Shown here one piece after another: positions 51,636 through 60,881 of a stretch of DNA of 64,000 nucleotides. Both the position numbers and the translations under genes were made by a program. This DNA comes from Gammaproteobacteria bacterium (lineage in GTDB: Bacteria; Pseudomonadota; Gammaproteobacteria; Steroidobacterales; Steroidobacteraceae), in NCBI GenBank assembly GCA_025359565.1, contig JANYFY010000020.1, positions 1-64,000 of the forward strand. The letters are read 5' to 3'. Position 1 is the first letter of the stretch. The number at the start of each line of letters is the position of its first letter. The notes under the pieces are model-generated. The model had not been told where the DNA came from. It did no database searches and saw only the letters and a list, made by a program, of their open reading frames with translations.

Positions 51636-53933
51636 CTAGAAAGCGTAGTTCGCCGTCACCCCAACGGTGCGCGGACGGAATGTGCCGTAGGTGATTTTCT
51701 CAGCGGTTGCCTGCCCATAGCTGTCAAGCAACGGATGGCTGTTGAACACATTGTTGCAAAACAGACTGAGATCGAGCTTATCCTTCGACCATCCCAGACG
51801 GGCATTGAACAAATTCGTCGCCGGATCCGGCACATACTGCGGCGTATAATTCGGCGAAGTTTTAATCTGATTCAGGAACGGACCGGGGTTATGACTATGG
51901 TACTGATACTCGAGCCGCATGTGCGCCTTCTGATCACCCGCCAACGGGATCTCGTAGTTGGCCGCGGTGTTGATGTCCCAGGGTGAATGGACAAACGGCA
52001 GGTAGCCAACTTGGTCGCCATCCTGCAATAGAACGTGGCCTTGGCCGTCGTAAACGGTTGAAGTGTATTTCGCATCAGCGTAGGCGACCGACAGGTCAAT
52101 ACGAACATGCTCAAACGGTATCGCCTGCATAGCGATATCGAACCCGTTGCTGACGGCACCACCCCCATTAAACGTATAGCTAATGCCGCAGGCCGGTTGT
52201 CCCAGCTGCTGAATATTGGACCACACAATATGGAAGAGACTCGAGTCGATCGCGAGGCGCCCATCAAACAGTTTATTCTTGGCGCCAATTTCGTAGTTCC
52301 ATACATAATCGGCCGTATAGGTCTTAGGCACCGCCGAATAGTCGCAGATCGGCGGCAGCGGATCGTTGCCGCCACCGATGCGGAAGCCCTTGCTAGCCGA
52401 CGCATAGAATAAGTTGTCCGGGTCAAGCTGATAAGAAATCGCCAAGCGCGGCGTGGTCGGCGTCTGACTGAGCTCAATCTGGGCATAGGCGGGAACCGCA
52501 TCGAGCGCACCAGTGCCGTTGGTATTGGCCTGGGCGGTTTTGACCTTGGCGACGCGTATCCCCAGCGTTCCGATCCATTGTTGCGTGAAGTGAAAGTCGC
52601 CCTGAGCGAAGGCAGCCAGTTGATCATCGACGACAGTCTGCAACGTATAGAAGATCTCGCGGCCGCTCGGGTCGAGTGCATGTGAGAACTGTAACTGGTA
52701 GTCGGTCTGGTTGCGGTGATCGTCGAACACTCCGGCAACCCAGGTGAAAAACGCATCCTTCTTGTTCGACGTCAACCGCACCTCCTCGGTAAAGGCATGC
52801 ACCGAAGTTCCGGTAAACAGCGGCGACACATCAGCTTGAGATGCCGCGTAGGTGGGGTCGAGCGGATTGCCGTACCCGCAGAGTTGTGCGGGACTCGGGC
52901 AGACATTCACCAATTCGATAGCGCCCAGCAGTCCGCTTAGGTCACTGGTGAGGTCGGCGGTGCGATGGGTATACGAGGCCACAGCGGTCAGATCGGCGAA
53001 CGACAAATGCGCTTCGACCTTGATCGCAGGGACAATCAACCGGTCCACAGAATTCTCCGGCAACAAGGTGACACTGTTGAACTGCCCGGCCGACGGATTC
53101 GAGAAACTCGGATCGAACCGGCCGTTGTCCGCAACGTGAGCCTCCTGATATAACAGAGAGGGCGTCACCAGCACACCGTCGGCTACCTGGATGCCGAGGG
53201 CCAGCTTCGTGGCAAAGTTGCGGCTCTGGTTGGTGTTGCGCGCAATAACGTCGCCGTTCCATGGCTGGATTCGGTCCGCATAGCCGCCATCGTGGCGCTC
53301 CCAGACGCTGGCGCGAAAACCGACCACATTGTCGATAATCGGTCCGCCGGCCGCCGCCCCCGCCTCATAGCTAAGGCTCCCATTCTGGGTCGAAGCGACC
53401 TCGGCATGGGAATAGCCGCTAAATTGGGTCAGGCTGGGCTGATTAGAGATGAAGCGCACATTGCCCATTTCGGAGCCGGAGCCGAACAGCGTTCCCTGTG
53501 GCCCGCGTAGCACCTCGATGCGGTTCAGATCAAATAGCACCGGGTAGGGATTCCCGACGTTGCCGTCGGAGGAAAGCCGACTCTGTATCGGCGTATCGTC
53601 GGCGTAGAGACCGACAGTGGAGGCACCAAACAGGGAATCCAGGCCGCGGATCGAGACTAGTGAGAGCGTCGCCGCATAACCATCACGCTGAAATTGCACT
53701 CCTGGAGTCACGGAAGCGATATCCTCGATGCCCTTGATTGCGCCTGCGGCGATGTCAGCTTGGGACATGGCCGCGATACTGACCGGCACGCGAGACAGCG
53801 ATTCCTCGCGCCGCGTTGCGGTAACGACGATCTCCTCAAGCTTGCTTGAAGCGTCGATCGGAGTTTCCTCGGCGACTGCCACGCCAACGCCCATTACCAA
53901 TTCCAGCGCGGACAGTAAAAAGATAGTTCTCAT
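51636..53933 (-). CDS. TonB-dependent outer-membrane receptor
   Basis: The 765-residue receptor has a signal peptide (IFLLSALELVMGVGVAVAE), TonB box LEEIVVTATRREESL, plug (VPVSIAAMSQADIAAG, RGPQGTLFGSGSEMGNVRFI) and a barrel ending FRPRTVGVTANYAF with the terminal Phe. It is the first gene of the five-gene catabolic unit and is divergent from a LysR regulator with putative operator half-sites in the 95-bp gap. It likely imports the pathway substrate, probably too large or hydrophobic for porins. It differs clearly from the receptor at 20 kb. Confidence 0.92.
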   Translation of the reverse strand: MRTIFLLSALELVMGVGVAVAEETPIDASSKLEEIVVTATRREESLSRVPVSIAAMSQADIAAGAIKGIEDIASVTPGVQFQRDGYAATLSLVSIRGLDSLFGASTVGLYADDTPIQSRLSSDGNVGNPYPVLFDLNRIEVLRGPQGTLFGSGSEMGNVRFISNQPSLTQFSGYSHAEVASTQNGSLSYEAGAAAGGPIIDNVVGFRASVWERHDGGYADRIQPWNGDVIARNTNQSRNFATKLALGIQVADGVLVTPSLLYQEAHVADNGRFDPSFSNPSAGQFNSVTLLPENSVDRLIVPAIKVEAHLSFADLTAVASYTHRTADLTSDLSGLLGAIELVNVCPSPAQLCGYGNPLDPTYAASQADVSPLFTGTSVHAFTEEVRLTSNKKDAFFTWVAGVFDDHRNQTDYQLQFSHALDPSGREIFYTLQTVVDDQLAAFAQGDFHFTQQWIGTLGIRVAKVKTAQANTNGTGALDAVPAYAQIELSQTPTTPRLAISYQLDPDNLFYASASKGFRIGGGNDPLPPICDYSAVPKTYTADYVWNYEIGAKNKLFDGRLAIDSSLFHIVWSNIQQLGQPACGISYTFNGGGAVSNGFDIAMQAIPFEHVRIDLSVAYADAKYTSTVYDGQGHVLLQDGDQVGYLPFVHSPWDINTAANYEIPLAGDQKAHMRLEYQYHSHNPGPFLNQIKTSPNYTPQYVPDPATNLFNARLGWSKDKLDLSLFCNNVFNSHPLLDSYGQATAEKITYGTFRPRTVGVTANYAF

Positions 53934-53963
53934 CGGCTCTCCCGGATTGGCTGGTCAACGGGG

Positions 53964-54002
53964 ACGATTATCGGTGCTAAATCGTTCACAATACGGACGA
54001 TT
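53964..54002. promoter_or_regulatory. LysR-type operator: three AATCGT/ACGATT half-sites
   Basis: Half-sites ACGATT (53964-53969), AATCGT (53980-53985) and ACGATT (53997-54002) lie in the gap between the divergent TonB and LysR genes. The last pair gives AATCGT-N11-ACGATT, the T-N11-A form expected for LysR regulators, and the first pair also forms an inverted repeat with 10 bp between arms. A likely binding region for the neighbouring regulator. Confidence 0.65.
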
Positions 54003-54028
54003 AGCTGAAGGATTGATCCAAACCACTT

Positions 54029-54976
54029 ATGAATATCCAGTTCCGCCACATTAGGTCGTTCATCGCGGTTGCGAGCGAGGGAAACTTTGCGCGCGCGGCA
54101 ACGCGACTGCATGTCTCTCAGCCGGCACTGTCGCAAACCATCATCCAATTCGAGCAAGCCATCGGATTCCCGGTGTTCGTACGCACGACGCGCAGCGTCG
54201 TGCTGACCGCGGCGGGACAACAAGTGCTTGCGCAAACGCTGAAGTTCGAGAAGGCCATCGACCTATTCGTCGGGGAGCTGCATACGATCCGCTCGGCGCT
54301 AAAGGATACGTTGCGCGTTGGATTCATGATCGGCACGGCCGTGCAATTCCTTCCCGCGATCGTGCGCGAGTTTGAGAAACTACGGCCGAATACGCAGCTG
54401 CAGCTCGAGGAATTCAATTTCTCGGATCCCAGTGCGGGTCTGCGCGACGGCAAGGTCGATTGCGCGATCATCCGGCCACCCATCGACGTCGACGACATCG
54501 AGATTGTGGAATTCGCGCGCGAAAAATGTGTCGTGTGCCTGCCAAGCGAACATCGCCTGAATAGCGCAACCTCGGTCTCCCTTGCGGACATCCTAGACGA
54601 ACCGATCATCGCGGCGCCCAGCCACGGCACCTGGCGAGACTACTGGCTCGCAACCGAGCACCGGCATGGGCGCCCTGCCAAGGTCAGCTTCGAGGTCGCC
54701 ACAGTCGAATCAGAACTGCAGGCGGTCGCCTCGGGCAAAGGAATCAGCATTACCTCGGAGAGCACGGGCCATTACTATGCGCGGCCCGGCGTTGTATTCA
54801 GACCCATCGATGACATGCCCGAGTGCGTGATGGCGGTCGGCTTTCGGCGTACGCCGAATACTCGGGTCGCCGACTTCATCGAGGTCGCAAAGCTCGTGGC
54901 GGGCAAAATGGTCACGCCGGAGCCTATAGCCACTCGCGCTCGCCCAGCAGCCAAGGACAGAAATGCTAGTCCCTAA
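54029..54976 (+). CDS. LysR-family transcriptional regulator
   Basis: The 315-residue regulator has an N-terminal winged HTH (HIRSFIAVASEGNFARAATR, LHVSQPALSQTIIQFEQAIG) and a C-terminal substrate-binding domain (DTLRVGFMIGTAVQFLPAIV, LQAVASGKGISITSES). It is divergent from the TonB-APC-aminotransferase-xylB-DUF1349 unit and very likely controls it through the half-sites in the intergenic gap. The effector is probably the pathway substrate or an intermediate. The ATG at 54029 lies close to the TonB gene, 95 bp apart. Activation or repression cannot be told. Confidence 0.93.
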   Translation: MNIQFRHIRSFIAVASEGNFARAATRLHVSQPALSQTIIQFEQAIGFPVFVRTTRSVVLTAAGQQVLAQTLKFEKAIDLFVGELHTIRSALKDTLRVGFMIGTAVQFLPAIVREFEKLRPNTQLQLEEFNFSDPSAGLRDGKVDCAIIRPPIDVDDIEIVEFAREKCVVCLPSEHRLNSATSVSLADILDEPIIAAPSHGTWRDYWLATEHRHGRPAKVSFEVATVESELQAVASGKGISITSESTGHYYARPGVVFRPIDDMPECVMAVGFRRTPNTRVADFIEVAKLVAGKMVTPEPIATRARPAAKDRNASP

Positions 54977-55232
54977 CGTGCAGCACCGGACACCAAACGC
55001 TGGCGGCCAGCAAGAGCGTCGCGCAACCATACGCTGCTGTTTTTGGCTGCGGCAGCTACCCAGCGAACGGTAGCGCACCCTGCCGTCTAGCGCAGCGAAG
55101 GAATTTTGAGTTAGCATACCCGCTAACTGTGCGAAGGCGTACAGATTAGGTCTACACGACCATGTAAATTCGCAAAATGCGCGCTTTGCGCCAGAGACTT
55201 TTAATCAGTCCGCTTTTTTAAGGAGTTCCCAA

Positions 55233-55670
55233 ATGCGTTCACTAAGAAAACCGGTATTTCAAACATCGATGACTGCCCTACTACTAATCGGGGTATTCAG
55301 TCTGAGCAGTTTTGCGACCCTAGCGGCATCGCCTTCGGTCAAGCTCATGGGTTCTCAAGAGGTGCCGCCGGTGGCGACCGCGGCATCCGGGATCAGCAAT
55401 ATCACGGTTGCGGCCGACATGACCGTATCCGGCGACATAGAGACCACCGGGATCGATGGCACCATGGCTCATATTCATTTGGGCGCCGTTGGAGTGAATG
55501 GTCCTGTTGTGGTGACTTTGGATAAGGTGTCAGCGACGCGTTGGTCGGTTGCCGCGGATACTAAGCTAACTGCGGCCCAATACCAAAGCTACAAGGCTGG
55601 TGAACTCTACGTAAATGTTCATAGTAACGCACACAAGAGCGGTGAGATTCGCGTGCAATTGGCACCCTAG
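55233..55670 (+). CDS. exported CHRD-domain protein
   Basis: The 145-residue protein has a signal peptide (LLLIGVFSLSSFATLAASPS) followed by one CHRD domain: KLMGSQEVPPVATAASGISN, GDIETTGIDGTMAHIHLGAV, GPVVVTLDKVSATRWSVAAD and LYVNVHSNAHKSGEIRVQLA. CHRD domains (from chordin) form beta-rich modules of unknown bacterial role, perhaps metal-linked through the conserved His residues (AHIH, NVHS). The RBS AAGGAGTT is ideal. Upstream 256 bp after the LysR gene show no other gene and should hold the promoter. Single gene. Confidence 0.92.
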   Translation: MRSLRKPVFQTSMTALLLIGVFSLSSFATLAASPSVKLMGSQEVPPVATAASGISNITVAADMTVSGDIETTGIDGTMAHIHLGAVGVNGPVVVTLDKVSATRWSVAADTKLTAAQYQSYKAGELYVNVHSNAHKSGEIRVQLAP

Positions 55671-55726
55671 ACCGGAGGCGTTCCCCTTAAAAATTATATC
55701 GAGTCATTGCCATTCACACGCTTCAG

Positions 55727-55993
55727 TTATCGCAATTGACTATCCTTACTCCCCCGCCGGTTGTAACCACTGAATCGCGCGGCGTCGCGATCACGCGAAT
55801 CCTGGCAAGTAATGCACAATCGCACACTGGCTATTGCGTCGCGACGAGCTCGCGGAATCTCGTTGCCGCATTCTTCGCAGTGCGTCAGACCCGGACCCTG
55901 CGGTAACTGGTTGCGTACACGACTAATCGCATCTTTGACCGTGGCGTCAATCTGCTCTTGCACCGCACCTTCTTTTGCCCAGCCTGTCGCCAT
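55727..55993 (-). CDS. DksA/TraR C4-type zinc-finger protein (YbiI-like)
   Basis: The 88-residue protein contains CEECGNEIPRARRDAIASVR followed by LCITCQDSRDR: CxxC...CxxC, the zinc finger of the DksA/TraR family. Short members lack the long coiled coil, so transcription-factor activity on RNA polymerase is uncertain. The start ATG at 55993 follows AGGTGA. It is 7 bp downstream of the agmatinase stop and belongs to the comM-agmatinase-zinc finger unit. The lack of two DksA coiled-coil Asp residues cannot be assessed because the segment is absent. Confidence 0.9.
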   Translation of the reverse strand: MATGWAKEGAVQEQIDATVKDAISRVRNQLPQGPGLTHCEECGNEIPRARRDAIASVRLCITCQDSRDRDAARFSGYNRRGSKDSQLR

Positions 55994-56000
55994 ACTTCAC

Positions 56001-56951
56001 CTAAGACTTGTGATACTTAACACCCGGCAGCACACACAGCAACTCAAACAATAAATTTGCACCGAGCAGCGCCGTATTGCCTGACAAATCATAAGGGGGT
56101 GAGACTTCAACCAAATCAGCGCCGACAATGTTTAACCCTCGGCATCCGCGAATTATCTCTAATCCTTGACGGCCCGTAAGCCCGCCAATCTCTGGCGTAC
56201 CCGTACCCGGCGCCACCGACGGATCCAACCCGTCGATGTCGAAGGTCACGTAGGTCTTATGAGTACCGATCGCAGCGCGAATCGAAGCCATCAAAGGCGC
56301 AAGTGAACGATCCCAACATTCCTCAGCGGTCACCACCGTAAAACCTTTACTCCGCGACCAATTAAAATCATCCGGTGAATAGCCGGTGCCCCTTAGACCG
56401 ATTTGATAGGTCAGTTTGGGATTGATGAGGTTCTCGTCAAAGGCCCGCCGAAAAGTCGTACCATGCGCAATTTTCTCACCAAACATCGTATCGTTGACAT
56501 CCGCGTGGGCGTCAACATGCACCAACGCCACCGGTCCGTGCTTCTTAGCAATCGCCTGCAATACCGGATAGGTCACCGTATGATCGCCACCGATTCCGAG
56601 TGGAATAACATCGTTCTTGAGCAACAACTCATAGGCAATCCGAATTCGATCGACACTATCGACAATACTAAAAGTGTTAACGGCGATATCGCCCAGATCA
56701 GCGACCTGGAGGCTCTCGAAAGGCGCCGCACCGGTACCCAAATTAAACGGCCGTAACAGACAGGACTCCGCCCGAATCTCCCGCGGGCCGTGTCGCGCGC
56801 CGGCGCGATTGGAAGTTCCGATATCGAGCGGCATCCCCACAAAACACGCGTTAAGACCGGCACTGGAATTCGCTGACGGCAAGCGCATCATCGTGGCGAC
56901 TCCCGCGAACCGCGGCATTTCATCGCCGCCCAAAGGTTGATGGTACTTCAT
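56001..56951 (-). CDS. speB: agmatinase / ureohydrolase
   Basis: The 316-residue ureohydrolase probably hydrolyses agmatine to putrescine and urea. Manganese and catalytic motifs are IGGDHTVTYP, VHVDAHADVND and TFDIDGLDPSVAPGTGTPE. GPREIRAES and HGTTFRRA fit agmatinase or guanidinobutyrase. The ATG at 56951 overlaps the comM stop by 4 bp (ATGA); an upstream in-frame start at 56999 would lie inside comM. Guanidinobutyrase activity is an alternative, since the two are not separable by eye. It supports the amine and polyamine theme of the window. Confidence 0.9.
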   Translation of the reverse strand: MKYHQPLGGDEMPRFAGVATMMRLPSANSSAGLNACFVGMPLDIGTSNRAGARHGPREIRAESCLLRPFNLGTGAAPFESLQVADLGDIAVNTFSIVDSVDRIRIAYELLLKNDVIPLGIGGDHTVTYPVLQAIAKKHGPVALVHVDAHADVNDTMFGEKIAHGTTFRRAFDENLINPKLTYQIGLRGTGYSPDDFNWSRSKGFTVVTAEECWDRSLAPLMASIRAAIGTHKTYVTFDIDGLDPSVAPGTGTPEIGGLTGRQGLEIIRGCRGLNIVGADLVEVSPPYDLSGNTALLGANLLFELLCVLPGVKYHKS

Positions 56952-58477
56952 GCGGTTATTGTACCTCGATCTAGCCCACGCAATTGCACCGCCTCGCAAG
57001 CATCCGCCTTACGAATATCCCGCGCACCGGCCAAATCTGCGCACGTGCGCGCGAGTTTTAACACGCGCGTATAGGCGCGCGCCGACAGCCCCAGGCGCGC
57101 GATCGCAAGGCGCAGTAACGCTTTTGATGCGACGTCCAGAATACAAATTTTTTCGATCTCGGCGTTGCTTAGCCGCGCGTTAACCTTGCCTTGACGCTCA
57201 AGCTGAATGCTTCTTGCCGCCGCAACGCGCATCGCGACACACGCCGAGTTTTCAGCAACTTCCACCGCATCATTCATTAAGTGTGCAACCGGCAAGGCAC
57301 TGAGTTCAACGTGAATATCGATGCGATCAATCAACGGCCCTGAAATACGATTGCGATAGCGCTGAATCAACTCGGCACTACAGCGGCAGCGACCGTGCGG
57401 ATCGCCGGCGTAGCCGCAGGCACACGGATTCATCGCGGCGACGAGCTGAAATTGCGCGGGAAATTCACATACCTGTTTAGCCCGTGAAAGAATCACAACA
57501 CCGCTTTCCAAAGGTTCGCGCAGCGCTTCTAGCGCATTGCGTGCGAATTCCGGCAGCTCATCGAGAAATAATACTCCACGGTGTGCTAGCGATAATTCGC
57601 CGGGTTTTAATAAACTCCCGATGAGCGCAGCAACCGAGGCGGTATGCTGGGGGTTACGAAACGGCCGGCGACTTCCCGATGCCGGTCGCTTACCGGCTAA
57701 TGACTGCAGGCTTGCAACCTCCAACCATTCACGAGGACTCAAGGGTGGCAGCAACCCCGGTAAACACTGCGCCAGCAGTGTCTTCCCCGCACCCGGTGGC
57801 CCCAACATCAGCAAACCGTGCTCACCTGCGGCGGCGATCTCCAGAGCACGCTTCGCACCAAATTGTCCCCGCACATCGGCTAAGTCCAGATGAGGGGAAC
57901 TTGCGACGGGGTCAATGCTTGATGGATTGGCAGTGCAATAAGCCGCAACGCGCGGTAACGGCGTACCTCCTTTTAGTGCGTCGCACACTTGCAAGAGGTG
58001 GCTGGCCAACTTGAGCTGGCGGCTCGCCACCCAGCGCGCTTCAAGTCCATTCGCAGCAGGCAATATCAGTTCGCTACCGGACTGTGCGCCGGCTATTAAA
58101 GCCGGCAGTAATTGAGAGGTTTCGCGCAGTTCACCGCTCAAAGATAGCTCGCCGTAAAACTCTCTCTTGGCTAACGACGTTTGCGGTATTTGCCGGCTTG
58201 CTGCCAAAATGCCGACGGCGATGGGTAAATCGAAACGGCCGCCTTCCTTACGCAAGTCAACCGGTGACAAATTCACCGTAATACGTCCGCTCGGAAATTC
58301 AAAACCCGAAGTGACTAATGCGGAACGCACTCGCTCCTTGCTCTCGCGCACCACCGCCTCGGGTAACCCCACCATTGCAAAGGTCGGTAACCCTGTCCCT
58401 AGATGCACCTCGACTCGCACCAGCGGGGCCGCGAGTCCGGCAGGTGCGCGACTAAGGACTGTGCTAATGGGATACAT
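56948..58477 (-). CDS. comM: ComM/YifB Mg-chelatase-like AAA ATPase
   Basis: The 509-residue protein is the ComM helicase that promotes branch migration during natural transformation. An N-terminal LonC-like segment (VEVHLGTGLPTFAMVGLPEA, VRSALVTSGFEFPSGRITVN) precedes an AAA+ domain with Walker A MLGPPGAGKTLLAQ and Walker B FLDELPEFAR. The zinc finger CACGYAGDPHGRCRC and the C-terminal RAYTRVLKLARTCADLAGAR are typical. It starts at 58477 and overlaps the agmatinase gene. Presence hints at competence, but no other competence gene is in the window. Confidence 0.95.
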   Translation of the reverse strand: MYPISTVLSRAPAGLAAPLVRVEVHLGTGLPTFAMVGLPEAVVRESKERVRSALVTSGFEFPSGRITVNLSPVDLRKEGGRFDLPIAVGILAASRQIPQTSLAKREFYGELSLSGELRETSQLLPALIAGAQSGSELILPAANGLEARWVASRQLKLASHLLQVCDALKGGTPLPRVAAYCTANPSSIDPVASSPHLDLADVRGQFGAKRALEIAAAGEHGLLMLGPPGAGKTLLAQCLPGLLPPLSPREWLEVASLQSLAGKRPASGSRRPFRNPQHTASVAALIGSLLKPGELSLAHRGVLFLDELPEFARNALEALREPLESGVVILSRAKQVCEFPAQFQLVAAMNPCACGYAGDPHGRCRCSAELIQRYRNRISGPLIDRIDIHVELSALPVAHLMNDAVEVAENSACVAMRVAAARSIQLERQGKVNARLSNAEIEKICILDVASKALLRLAIARLGLSARAYTRVLKLARTCADLAGARDIRKADACEAVQLRGLDRGTITA

Positions 58478-58514
58478 ATAGCGTAGCGCCTGGCCTACAC
58501 CTTAGGCTTTGCTA

Positions 58515-58766
58515 TTAACCTAGTCTGGCTTCAATCTCTTTTAAACGCGTTTCCATATCTTTAAGCCTCACCTGCGCTTTCGCGAGCAGAGCGGCTTGCA
58601 CGTCAAATTCCTGGCGAGCAACTAAATCCAGCTTCACCAGTTGGGATTGCAACACCGCTTTAAAGTTGCCCTCAAGATCGCGGCCAAAGCTGCGCACTGA
58701 CGGGGGCACCGAATCGGCCAGCCGCCGCGCTAAATCATCCAGCACCTGGGCATTGATAAAATTCAT
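58515..58766 (-). CDS. ubiK: ubiquinone biosynthesis accessory factor UbiK
   Basis: The 83-residue protein MNFINAQVLDDLARRLADSV continues to SVRSFGRDLEGNFKAVLQSQ and LARQEFDVQAALLAKAQVRL, a YqiC/UbiK coiled-coil that helps ubiquinone assembly with UbiJ. The C-terminal DMETRLKEIEARLG is a heptad coiled coil. The RBS AAGGAG lies 6 bp from the ATG at 58766. Divergent from glnK. Confidence 0.93.
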   Translation of the reverse strand: MNFINAQVLDDLARRLADSVPPSVRSFGRDLEGNFKAVLQSQLVKLDLVARQEFDVQAALLAKAQVRLKDMETRLKEIEARLG

Positions 58767-58879
58767 CACAATCTCCTTAACGTGTTCGATGGAACGCGCC
58801 CCTCAATAGCAGAGGGCAATATTACTAGGAATAAATTATTGAGACACCCGGATTAAATGCTGTATGCGTCGATAAATGC

Positions 58880-59122
58880 ATGACTCAGATTACCGCCCTC
58901 CTACGGCCTTATCAATTGGACGATGTGCGCATTGCGGTAGCTGACCTCGGCATTCAAGACTTTGGAGCATCTCGCGCCGACCACTCCAGCCAACTCCCCC
59001 CGTTGGCGCGACATCCCACCGGCATGGGTCCCGTCACAAGGACCCTGCCGTTTTTATCGTGCTGCATTGCACAATTGCGCACCTCGAGAAGCTTTGCGCC
59101 AACCCAAGGCGCACGCTGCTAG
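58880..59122 (+). pseudogene. degenerate P-II N-terminal fragment
   Basis: The first 28 codons (MTQITALLRPYQLDDVRIAV followed by ADLGIQDF) mirror the N-terminus of GlnK just downstream ([20 protein letters not shown]). After ASRADHSS the sequence shows no P-II pattern; a T-loop is not recognisable and the frame runs into an unrelated tail. It is probably the remnant of a tandem copy or of a divergent P-II gene. Low confidence that it is expressed. Confidence 0.5.
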
Positions 59123-59130
59123 ACTATTAA

Positions 59131-59511
<381 letters not shown>

Positions 59512-59530
59512 TTTTGCAGCGGGGTAGCCC

Positions 59531-59995
59531 ATGAAACGCATTCTACTATGTCTAACTTTAGTGGCCTGGTCAGGCATGTCCTCGGCCGTTGTGTATAAAT
59601 GGGTCGATAGTCAAGGCAAAACGATGTACGGAGATCATCCACCCGATGGCGTACGCGCCGAACTGGTGGAACTCTACAACGGCCGTGGAGCGCACTCGGC
59701 GTCGACGCCTACACGACCCGCGACCAGCAACGCACCCAGTAACAAGGGCGCGGCGCTCACGCCTCCTGGCGCAGCCGAATCCAGCACTCAGAAAACGGTG
59801 CAAGAGGATGTTGCCGCCGCACGCGACAAACAATGCACGGACGCGCAGGCACGTTATAAAACTCTCATTGAGGGACGACGCCTATACAAAACCGGCGAGA
59901 ACGGCGAACGTCAATACATGACCGCCGAGGAGATTGATTCCGAACGCCTCAACGCCAAACGCGAACTCGACGCCGTTTGCAATAGCACGACTTAG
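59531..59995 (+). CDS. exported DUF4124 protein
   Basis: The 154-residue periplasmic protein has a signal peptide (LLCLTLVAWSGMSSAVV) and a DUF4124 domain (YKWVDSQGKTMYGDHPPDGV). A Thr/Ser/Pro/Ala-rich linker (STPTRPATSNAPSNKGAALT) leads to a charged C-terminus (ERQYMTAEEIDSERLNAKRE). DUF4124 is widespread in Gammaproteobacteria as part of peptidoglycan- or protein-interacting proteins of unclear role. It lies 19 bp after glnK and 3 bp before the dehydrogenase gene. Confidence 0.9.
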   Translation: MKRILLCLTLVAWSGMSSAVVYKWVDSQGKTMYGDHPPDGVRAELVELYNGRGAHSASTPTRPATSNAPSNKGAALTPPGAAESSTQKTVQEDVAAARDKQCTDAQARYKTLIEGRRLYKTGENGERQYMTAEEIDSERLNAKRELDAVCNSTT

Positions 59996-59998
59996 ATA

Positions 59999-60847
59999 AT
60001 GATTGGCTTTGTCGGACTCGGCGCCATGGGCACACACATGGCGCGCAACTTACACCGTGCCGGATTACTCACCGGGGTATGGAATCGCACCACCGATAAG
60101 GCCACCGCCTTCAGCCAAGAACTCCATTGCAGTTCCTTCGCGACTCTCTCGGACCTCGCTGCGCAGGTTGATACTATTATTATTTGCGTGTCAGCCGACC
60201 AGGACCTGCGTAGCGTGATTGCAGGCCTCGCGCCCGGGCTACGCCCCCAGAGTTTAGTGATCGATTGCTCCACGGTAAGTGCGGTCACCGCACGCGCTAT
60301 TGCCACTGATTTGGCCGGTAAAAATATTGGCTTTCTCGACTGTCCGGTCAGCGGTGGCGTCGAAGGTGCAAAGAACGCCACATTGGCGATCATGGTCGGT
60401 GGCGATGCGGCGCAATTTTCACGCGCGCTGCCGCTATTAGTAAAGATGGGTCGCACGGTTACCCATTTCGGTGCCAGTGGTGCCGGACAGGCCGCGAAGG
60501 CCACTAACCAAATTATGTGTGCGGGCATCATTCAAGTAGTCGCCGAAGCGATGGCATTCGCCCGCGCCGAAGGATTGCCGCTCGACAAACTCATCGACAC
60601 GTTGGGCAAAGGCGCGGGTTCGAGCTGGTATTTTGTGAATCGCGCACCTTTTATGGCTAAGGAGCATTATCCGGCGGGTTTTAAAGTGCGCTTGCACGAC
60701 AAAGATTTGAAAATCTGCCGCGACATGGCGGCAGCGCATGGCATGCATCTTCCCGTCGTCGAGTCCACGCTGCAACAATACGCCGAACTCCTATCGCAAG
60801 GTTTTGGCGATGAGGATATTTCAGCTATTTTCCGGCTCAAGTCTTAA
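59999..60847 (+). CDS. NAD(P)-dependent beta-hydroxyacid dehydrogenase
   Basis: The 282-residue protein is in the 3-hydroxyisobutyrate dehydrogenase family. The Rossmann motif is GFVGLGAMGTHMARNLHRAG, the substrate/family signature DCPVSGGVEGAKNATLAIMV, and the catalytic Lys is in GQAAKATNQIM. Reduction or oxidation of a short-chain beta-hydroxyacid (3-hydroxyisobutyrate, tartronate semialdehyde or succinic semialdehyde) is plausible. Located between DUF4124 and hemC with 3 and 34 bp gaps. Specific substrate unknown. Confidence 0.92.
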   Translation: MIGFVGLGAMGTHMARNLHRAGLLTGVWNRTTDKATAFSQELHCSSFATLSDLAAQVDTIIICVSADQDLRSVIAGLAPGLRPQSLVIDCSTVSAVTARAIATDLAGKNIGFLDCPVSGGVEGAKNATLAIMVGGDAAQFSRALPLLVKMGRTVTHFGASGAGQAAKATNQIMCAGIIQVVAEAMAFARAEGLPLDKLIDTLGKGAGSSWYFVNRAPFMAKEHYPAGFKVRLHDKDLKICRDMAAAHGMHLPVVESTLQQYAELLSQGFGDEDISAIFRLKS

Positions 60848-60881
60848 CGTTTTTAAATACCCACCAATTTTCCGACCGTCC

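Noticed and set aside
51872-52756. 294-residue minus-strand frame inside the TonB receptor
   Set aside because: It shares the strand with the receptor but in another frame and has an Arg/Ser-rich composition; no domain.
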